Below the pieces are notes generated by a model. It was not told the DNA's origin, did no database searches, and was given only the letters and a program-made list of their open reading frames with translations. 64,000 nucleotides of DNA from Vespula vulgaris (lineage: Eukaryota > Arthropoda > Insecta > Hymenoptera > Vespidae): the NCBI RefSeq assembly GCF_905475345.1, contig NC_066587.1:17999558-18063557 (forward strand). Direction: 5' to 3'. Every line of letters starts with the position of its first letter. Within the stretch, counting starts at the first letter, position 1. This document shows positions 43,318 to 53,300 of this stretch, one piece after another. The translations under genes were made by a program, and so were the position numbers.

Positions 43318-45069
43318 AGGGATGACCCGTCTCTCAGCAAAATCCTGAAGATAATCCTTCCCCCATTCTCCTCCTGTTCGATTTACGTCGCTCCATGTTG
43401 AACCCAGAACGACCGAGTGTAAATCAGCTCCTGGGATTTCCAGAGACGACCTAACTCACTTCGAAATCGGAAGGGAAAAAGGAGAGAATGCAATTAGAAA
43501 TGCATTGTGCGTTCCGTATACGAATTCGTGAAAAAAAAGTATTTTCTAAATTTTTTCTTTCCTTTTTTTTCTTTTCTTATAACTATCAGAAAGAAAATTA
43601 ACGAGAGCTTATCAAAGAAATAACTAATTTGAATTATTTCCCGTAAATTTTGTTGTTCTTTTTGTTTTTTTTTTCTTTTTATTATTCTTTCTTACGCGAC
43701 ACTATCTTCTTTCTCTTTTTTCTTTTTATTTTTGTTTCAAGTGTAATCTTTAAACAAATATCGAGAATAATTAATATATTTCTTTTTCTGATTAAGTCGA
43801 TGTTTAGGTAAACGTTATTCAAGTAAATATAGAATGAAATTGCATTATTCCTTTTGGTAGAGTTGAAATAATAAATAATAAATTCCCTGACAGTCGGTTT
43901 GGAAGTTTCAGAAAGCTAGTAATTAATAATTATACTCGATAAAGTCCACAGATACGATTCGAGACGAGACGAGTTCAAATAACGTTACGTCCAATTTTAT
44001 GTCTCGGATATATCAGGATATCCTCTGTTGTTAATCTGTGACACGTTATATTTGAGTTAAGCTGCTCTACGATGTGCAAAGAAAGAAGCACCTGAAATAA
44101 TAATGATAAACTTCGATATCATTGCACGGCATTTGAAGCTCTATTTATTTCGAGTACGATTAATCGTACGACGATCGTTATACAATTTTTGTTTCCTTTT
44201 CTTTCCTTTTTTTTTCTTTTTTTATTGTTATACGCCAAATTCAAACAAAAATTCCAAACGTCATACGCGACAAGATGTAATAATCACGATTGTAATTAAC
44301 GACGAATAATCAATATACTCATACGGATAATAAATATTGTTTTTTCTTTAATAAATCACAATGTCGCAATGGTCGATGTTAAAAATTCAGAAAAAAAAAA
44401 AAAATGATTTATCAGTTGTTACATCCTGTCGCGTAAGGATAAAATCCGAAGACGACGATGGATCGATCACAATTTTAATAGATCTTACTTCTTCAACAGT
44501 GTTCAGCGTCCTGTGGTATCGGTGTACGAAGGAGAAGCATCGAGTGTAGAGATGGAAACGGTCTGATCTCGACTGGATGTGATCCCTTGGAACGACCACG
44601 ATCCGAACAGGAATGTAAAGCTAACGTGGCGTGCAGCATGTGTAAGTCAAAATATTAACGATATGGGAACGATATCAAATATATAGGTTAAAACAAATAC
44701 GTTAGATAGATAAATAAATTTACCTTAATACCGTAATCAGGATCGAAATTGTATTTACAAAACTCTCGATAATAAAAATAAAGATATATGTGTGATGTAT
44801 ACGTAAATATATATACACACATATACGAATAAATATAATATACTCGATGAAAATATTAAATATAATAATGATCTATACGTATGAAAGATGGCGAGGATTT
44901 AACGCAACCATTGATGCAACCTTATCCACCACCACCAGTGCCGGAAAAATTAATCGATCAACCTATACCATCGGAATCGACGTAAGTAATATGAATTAGA
45001 ATAAAACGCATAAACATACATACACATACACACACATCTCTATATCTATCTATTTATCTATCTATCTGT

Positions 45070-45115
<46 letters not shown>

Positions 45116-45116
45116 G

Positions 45117-45149
<33 letters not shown>

Positions 45150-45508
45150 TATATTTCCGTAGATCGAGCCACCGAAATCTGTTTATTGCGTATCGATGTG
45201 TTCTCGTAGAGCTTTTTCGTGCTTACTCGTATCAATGTATACGCGTGTATATGTTCATCCAAATATACGTGTATTATTATAGCGATACAGACCCCCACCC
45301 CTGCAATCAACCAAGCAACCAATCAACCAACCAACCAATTTAAAACACAGCATTCATTTCTTTATGTCAATTGGTCTGTTCCGACAGATATACGATCTAC
45401 TTTGCCTGTGGCTGGTTGTATCTGAGGTATCCTATTACTGTGTCTCTTTCTGTCAATCTTTCATACTTCCTTAATATATCTCTAATTATCATTTATTTAT
45501 CCAATTTT

Positions 45509-45543
<35 letters not shown>

Positions 45544-45681
45544 CTTTGTCTCTCTTTCTCACTTTCTTTTTCTTCTTTCTCTCTTCTATATTAATCTTTC
45601 TTATTTTTATTCTTTTTATTTCTTTAAAAAGTAATCATGTTTTTAACAATCTTTCTCCATCTGTCTGTCTATAACTATTTC

Positions 45682-45716
<35 letters not shown>

Positions 45717-46039
45717 GTTTCTGTTTCTGTCTTTCTCTTTTTCTCTTATCTAAGCTCTCCTTGATGTTCCCAAGGCATTTCTTGTACTAAACTAGCGTAG
45801 AAATCCACTCTGGCGTGTCTCCTCCACCCCTTCCCTCACCTGCCCCGTTTAATTGTCTTTTTTCTCTCCGTAGTAGATCCGATGCACGGCGTTTTGTCGA
45901 TTCACAGCCGTACTCAAGTGCTGTTATTGCTTTTTTGCTTTTTTCAAGCCCTTTTAACAAAGCGATCGAAGTAATTAATTGCGTTGAAAGATCATTAATC
46001 TCTCGCATAATCTCACGTCTTTGTTCAATCCATCCTTTA

Positions 46040-46088
<49 letters not shown>

Positions 46089-46092
46089 TCTC

Positions 46093-46127
<35 letters not shown>

Positions 46128-46269
46128 CTGTTTCTCTCTCTTTTTTTTATTTATCTTTTTTTTGTTGTGTTTAAACGCACAACAATTTCCATCATCTTTC
46201 TAGCTAACTCTGTTGTTCCCTGATATTTTCAGGTATATATATATATAAATATATTATATTTATATATGT

Positions 46270-46300
<31 letters not shown>

Positions 46301-46694
46301 TTATACATTATATACGTACATATGTCGCTTTGCATGTGCCGCCTAATTGATCATTCTAATGAATCTAAATGATCATTCACCCTTCTTACGATATAAGATT
46401 CTTCGAGTAACTTGCGTTGCCTTAAAGTTTCGTGAGGATAAAGATTAGAATGTTCCTTTTATTTATTTTTTTTTTTTTTAAGTAAAAAGAAATAATAGAG
46501 AAAGGAAGAGAGAAAGAGAGAGAAAGAGAGAGAAAAGAAAAAAGTGAACATCTTTATACCTACAAAAGAGAAATTAACTTGGACATGGTATAGTCTCTAC
46601 TCTTTATGACGTATTCTGTAAAAAGAAGAAAAGTAAAAAAAGAAAAAGAAGATGAGAAAAAAGAAAAGAAACAGACACACACACACATACGCAC

Positions 46695-46733
<39 letters not shown>

Positions 46734-46841
46734 AGAAGTAATTATTCCGTTAATCCATAAGACAAATTGCAAAGGCTGTCAGCTAGTATAGCGGTTATTG
46801 ATTGATGCGCTTACGAAAGACAGAGAAAAAAAAAGAGAAAA

Positions 46842-46872
<31 letters not shown>

Positions 46873-47281
46873 AAGAGAGAGTATAAAAGAAGAAAAGAGA
46901 AAGGTACTCACTGATGTAAGTTTCAATGGAGCTGATCGAGCCCCCTGAATAGACGAGTGCCGGACGAATGGATGGCGGGCGTGGTTTTAAGTGCACCTTC
47001 GAAAAACGATGAGAAAATCTATGCTCCCGCCATAATCGATGATGTAAAGTACCAGCCGGGTTGTATAGAAGAAAAGAAAATTTCACAAGATTTTTTCGAG
47101 ACTGATAAAAAGAAATGGTGTCGAAGGGGGTGGTTGGGACGGGGGTGGGAGGTGGGGGTTATAGGGGAAAGGGCAGGTGAAATACTCAATCGGTAAATTA
47201 ACGGGAGTTCTTACTTACTATCGATTCGATTCTGAACGAATTCATTTTTTCTTTTCTTTTTTTTTTCGAGAGAGAGAGAAA

Positions 47282-47313
<32 letters not shown>

Positions 47314-50300
47314 AATAAAAAAAAGGGGAGAAAGACCTCATCGTCTTCGATGATATTATCGTTAATATTAAAAAATAAAAAAGAAAAGAGAAAGTGAAAT
47401 AAAAAAAGGAAGAAATGGAAAGAAAGAAAGAAAGAAAGAAAGGAAAAAATGAAAAAGAGAAATATATGAAAAGCCATTGCAAGAATGGATCATCGCATTA
47501 GTTCGTTAGTTAGTTAATTAGTTATTAGTTCGTTCGTTCCTTCGTTTATTCTTGACTCGTTATTTTTCATTTATCCATATTTTTCTTCTCTTAATCATTT
47601 CTTAAAAGAAAGAAATTCCATGTGAATAATAATGATCGATCGATCGATCGATCGATCGATCGATCGATCAACGTAGTAGAAGATGAAATATACATGTGAA
47701 AATTCCTTAGGTTCATAGCGGAGGAATGGTCACCGTGCAGCGTTACCTGCGGAGATGGAATACGCCGTAGGGAAGTCCATTGCAAGATATTTCTCGAGTT
47801 CAGCCGTACGATAGCCAAGTTACCAGACAGACAATGTTCCGGACCAAAGCCGGAGGAGACGGAGAAGTGCGTCATGGAGCCTTGCGGTTTGATTGAGAAT
47901 AGTCTGTCGTATAGAATCGACACGGTTGGAGATAGCGGATATGCCGAGTCCAGTTTGACGGATTCCTACAAATCGTCGAGTAGTTCTGGAGGTGTTGGAA
48001 CTGGTCTGGCAGCCGGTAGTGCCAGTGGTTACGAAAGTGGCATCAAAGTGGCACCAGGAAGAAACGTGCAAACCACTTACTCGTGGAAGGAAGCTGGTTA
48101 CACGCCTTGTAGCGCTACATGCTTGGGAGGTAAAGGGTTGTTATATCGATCAAAGACTTCTGCTTTACAATCTTCCTGTGTTTCTCTTCCTTCCTTCCTT
48201 CCTTCCTTCCTTTCTTCTTCTCTCGTTCTCTCACTTATTCTCTCTATTGCTTCCTTCGTCTATTTTAGTTACAACGTTTGTTATTTTATCTCTTACGTTG
48301 TTCCAAGGCGTTCGGATTTTATTAGATACTTGCTATAAGACGACGCGATCCGTTTGTATGTAATGAGATTAGAATAATTAACGTTAAATCGGTTGTAATA
48401 GTAGTAGTAGTAATAGTAGTAGTAATAATTACCAAGTTTCCACGATTTCTATCTCTTTGTCGGATTGAAATATATATTTTTCTATCTAATGATAAATGTC
48501 ATCTACAAGGTATAAGAATTTTGAAGGATAGGATACCTTAAGGAATCTATCGATTAGCGTATCGAACGGGATTACTAAGGATTACCAATCGGATAGATGC
48601 TCATCCAAACTGGCTAATCGAAGCGGTCGATTTAACGGCGTCGTGCCATTAGCAATCCTCCGTTACGAACACTATCCGACGATTCAATTAGCCGAAATCA
48701 ATCGGACGAAAACGCAGACTTATCCAAGACACGACGATCATGTATTAAATCCTGACACAAACGACGTACCGACTAGATATTTACTAGATATACATTTCAT
48801 ATTTCTCTTCTTTCTTTTCTTTTTTTCGTTATTATTATTCGTTTCTTTTTGTTACGACTCCAGGCGTACAAGAGTTGATAATATACTGCGTACGCGACGA
48901 TACTGGCAAAACCGTGACTCCGCTTCTATGCAGCGCCGAAACTAAACCGGAAGCAAGAATCAGAACTTGCAACGATCATCCTTGCCCACCCAGGTAAACA
49001 TTTTATTTAATTCGCCATATTTATCTAAGATAAGAATTTTAATTGGAAAAAGAAAAGAAAAACAAATGGAGATTATATATATATATATATTTTTCTTTTT
49101 TGGTCTTTTTCATACAAAATTAATAACCTATAAACGATTATCATTCGTTTCTAAATGTAAAAGAATTTTAATTGGAAGAAAAAAAAAAATAATGGAAACA
49201 TATATATATATATGTGTGTGTGTTCTTTTTCATAAAAAATTAATAACCTGTAAACGATTATCATTCGTTTTTAAATATAAAAGACACTTAATTGGAAAAA
49301 AAAAGAAAAGAACAGAGACACATATTTTTTTTTATTCTTTTTCATAAAAAATTAATAGCCTATAAACGATTATCATTCGTTTCTAAATGTAAAAGACTCT
49401 TAATTGGAAAAAAAAAGAAAAAAGAAAAGAACGGAGACACGTATTCTTTTTTGTTCTTTTTCATAAAAAATTAATAGCCTATTAAACGATCATCATTCGT
49501 TTCTAAATGTTTCGCAAAATTTTTCGTAATACATTTTTTGTAATATGCCGCGTGATTACGATAAACAATAACGGTTTAATCGTAGATATAAATTTTCGGT
49601 GCAATTATTCAGTGTAAAACCCCTTGTAACGTAACAATGCGTCGTTATGTTAAACCACAGGTGGAGATATAGCGAGTTCTTACCCTGCATGAGCCCCTGC
49701 GGTATTGGCATTCAGACTCGCGATGTCACATGCATACACGAGGTGACACGAGGAATCGGTAATACCGTGACGGTACCAAACCATATGTGCCCGCAGCCAC
49801 CACCAGCAGACAGACAATACTGTAACGTGTTGGATTGTCCGGTCAAGTGGAGCGCTGGAGAATGGGGAGAGGTACTTTATATATATCTATATGTATATAT
49901 ATATATATTTTTTTAACTCGACACCGGTATGATTCGATTTTACGTAGATCAGAATTTATATAAAATATTTTTAACTTCAAGCACAGAAAGAAAAAGATAA
50001 AACGATTATTCCATATAAATAACATATGTTATATTAATGAAACGGTTTTGCAAACAATTTTGTTTCTTCGTTTATTAAAAATCGTTTTTCGTTTATTTTC
50101 AAATCTCTGGCGAAGGTAAAATTAAATTGTTTGAATATGTGTGTGTGTGTGTGTGTATGAGAGAGAGAGAGAGATAAATAGAGACTAACCGCATGACCTT
50201 CTCCACATTGGTCTCGTGTCTGAACTCGATTATTCGCAGTGTTCCAAAAGTTGCGGAGGCGGGGTAAAGAGACGTAACGTGACCTGCGAGCAAATAATGG

Positions 50301-53300
50301 CACTGGGTCGCAAACAGAGAAGAGAAGAAAATAAATGCCCGCCGCAAAAGCCATCCTCCGAAAAACCATGTAACACCAAGCCGTGTCATGAGATGGACAT
50401 GAACGTGCAGCCAATCATTCTTAGTCAGAATTCGTCGTACAATCAGTCGGACTTGAACGAGAAAGTCGATTTAAAGATTGGCGGTATCGCGAGGGTTTTT
50501 CAAGGGACGCCTTTTATCAAGATTCGATGTCCAGTTAAAAAATTCGATAAGTAAGACGACACTTTATATCGGCTAACGAGATTGATATCTTTTGTATCAA
50601 TGAGATGATATTTTTTATATTAACGATTTTTATTTTACGAGAAGATTTTATATTACTGAGATGATTTTTTTTTGTTTTATATTTGTTATTTTACGATACA
50701 GCAGCATTTGTCGTTACATTGCAGAGCGCAAATTATATGGACGAAGGACGGTAAAGAATTACGTAGGACGAGGAAATATAAAATCAACAAAAAGGGAGCT
50801 TTAAAGGTCATGGACATAACTACGTCCGACGATGGAGTTTACGCTTGCGTAGGTAAGTCGTCGAATAACGAAGGAAGAAACGAACGATTAAACGAAACGA
50901 TATTCCAACGTGTACAATAATTCTTCTCCTCGTGACTATTGATTCTTTCGATATTTGAAGCATCGCTTTCGCACGCGGAGACACGTGTCATCGTGAAATT
51001 ACGCTCGAAAGAACAGATAAGCAGCGAGGAATATCTTAGGCTTGGTAATTCCGTGCATCTTCAAAGAAATGCCAATCTCGATTCGGCACCAGCCAATTCC
51101 GGTGAGAACCTTTACACCGATCGTGCAGGTATAAACGATTCTCTTTCGGCGTATTAAACATTTGTTTATTTTTAAACGAATGGTATAACGACGTTCTATA
51201 AATAAATATATTTACACAAATATACATACATATTCGTTCTACCAGCCGCCTATGGTAATCACTTTGTTCCTATCGATGGAGAAGACCTCAGCCACGAACG
51301 AGCGGTTCCGAGTAAACCAACGAGAAAACCACAACACAAAAGGCAAAGGACCAGTCCGACTCCACCAGATTCTACCATGATGAACAAAGAGCATACTATC
51401 ACCTCTTTGAATCAAGTAAATTTATCCGTTTCAAATATTCATCGTAAAATCTGTCTACGACGATTAACCTTTACCTATCTAATCTGATTAATCATAGAAA
51501 TAATAAATAATCTAAACGTGCATACATGTCAGTAGAGAGGCACTGTCTACTAATATAGAAAATCTTCTTTCTCTTTGCCCGCTCTCTTTTAATGGATTTA
51601 AATAATCTACTCTTGGACGTATTCGGGATATATTATAACACGTCAGCCCGGATATCACGAATCCGTAGAATCAACGTCCGGTGCAACGTCCGGTGCAACT
51701 AGTCTGATGCCTCACCTCAGTTATTTAATTTCGAGCATAAAGGTGAGGTCGTAGTGCATGTACTGACGGTGTAGATCGTATCATAGAATATTATTTAACA
51801 AACTATTTTCTAACGCTTCGTTCGAACGCTTTTGCGTATAATATCGTTAAACGAAATAATTGATCGTACGTTTGCAGGCCTATTGGCCTTTCCAAGGTAA
51901 CTCAGGTTCTAGCAGAAGTCATAGAACAGCACCAGTTTCTTTCATCGACGATACCCACAAAGAAGTTTCTATGGCGACGAAACGTACTATGCCTGACAAA
52001 AAGACTGGCTTGAGATATCACAATGTCGAAGAGGATGACTTCGAGGATCTATATCGCAACACAGCTATTCCTGACGACGTCTTTGGACCGGACGAAGAAA
52101 GGATATTCATCGACGTCGATCCTTATGATCTAGACGCAGCGATATTCGGTATACGTCATGAAGATAACGACAAACGAACGACCAATCTATTAGATAAAAA
52201 AGATTTTTCAAGCGTCACCAAAGCGAACGTCGATTACGTCGAGGAATCGTTGAAAAATGTGAAGAGACATTGGCAAGATTCGCACGATCTTTCGAAACAT
52301 CGTAAAAACGATACCATTAATGATTATTCCGACGAGACGATAAACTCTCCGGCCTCTTCGGAGAACGTTGGATTGGAAGTTTATTACATTCCAGATTCTA
52401 CCACGAAAAATGTCGTTTCTTCGTTAACGACCAACGAAAAATCGATCGAAGATAATATTCGCGAAGAAAATACTTCCGTAGGTGCGATCGCGTCGACTAA
52501 TCTCAATGACACCGAAGTTTCATCGAAGATTTTAAATTTTGTAAACGAAGAGAAATCCGTTTATCCCATAGATAAATCAAACACGAATGATTCGATTTAT
52601 GTAGAAGAATTAGAAAAACGTAGAGCTTATGATCCCGACGAAGATCGTGTTATCTCGTCGACGAAACGTTTGGACATTGAGGAAGGTGAAAGTTCAACGA
52701 CGATGGACCAAACAACGTTACCTGGCAATGAACAAATTGTTTTAGAATCGACCGAACAAATCACGAGAGAATTATTATCTCATAGGCAAGATCGAGTTGA
52801 TTCGAAAGATACTTCGAAGGAGATCTCGATGGATACGTTTACGACATCTAGTAGCATAGGAAAAACCGAATCTATAATCGGCTCGATTGCTGCACTCGGT
52901 AAGAACGTAATAAAAAGGATTCACTCTATCTAAAAATAATATCTCTTGTGTGATTAATTTTACTTACACTTTTCTCTTTTTATCTCTCTTTTCTTTTTTT
53001 TAAATTTTATAGACAACACAGAAGATTTAGTTTTTGAATGGGTTACAACAAATTGGTCGGACTGTTCGCAAACTTGCGGGGGTAGCGGTTTCCAGGTAAA
53101 ATAATTCGTGATTGTTAACTGAATGAAAAGAAAAAAAAAATTAGAAGAAATGAAATATCCGTTAACGAGAAATGAAAATATATTTTAGATGCGTGGCGCG
53201 CAATGTACGATGCGTCCAATAAAATCAGCAAACTCGAGTCGCGTACCATTAAGGACGGTAATCGGTGCTAGTTTGTGCGAAGAAGCGGGACATCCGATGC

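Larger units (their letters stand above)
36198..44499 (+). other. ADAMTSL intron 7 (8.3 kb)
   Basis: CAGAGA repeats (36800-36860), numerous CT and GA tracts, AT repeat (38402-38440), GTAT repeats (39710-39740), TAG triplets (41270-41325) and a short degenerate TTAGG-like stretch near 40900. No exon recognised. It separates the two halves of TSP1-4. Confidence 0.7.
44982..47710 (+). other. ADAMTSL intron 9 (2.7 kb)
   Basis: TATC microsatellite (45041-45149), CT then TATC tract (46043-46122), AT tracts near 46220-46310 and 46705-46735, GA tract near 47275-47312 and a CGAT repeat just before exon 10. No exon recognised. Confidence 0.7.

Noticed and set aside
48530..48800. Fairly long open segment in intron 10 (a frame containing LAILRYEHYPTIQLAE)
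   Set aside because: Two frames are open at once, no in-phase acceptor gives an uninterrupted insertion, and adding it would break TSP1-6. No homology recognised.
50853..50920. Read-through of exon 14 into KSSNNEGRN and a stop
   Set aside because: The gtaagt donor and the next exon complete the Ig G strand; the extension looks like intron sequence.
52899..52933. Extension of exon 18 to the in-frame stop near 52933, which would end the ADAMTSL protein early
   Set aside because: A good donor (gtaaga) at 52899 joins in phase to exon 19, restoring three TSP1 repeats and a PLAC domain. A short isoform ending here cannot be excluded but is not needed.
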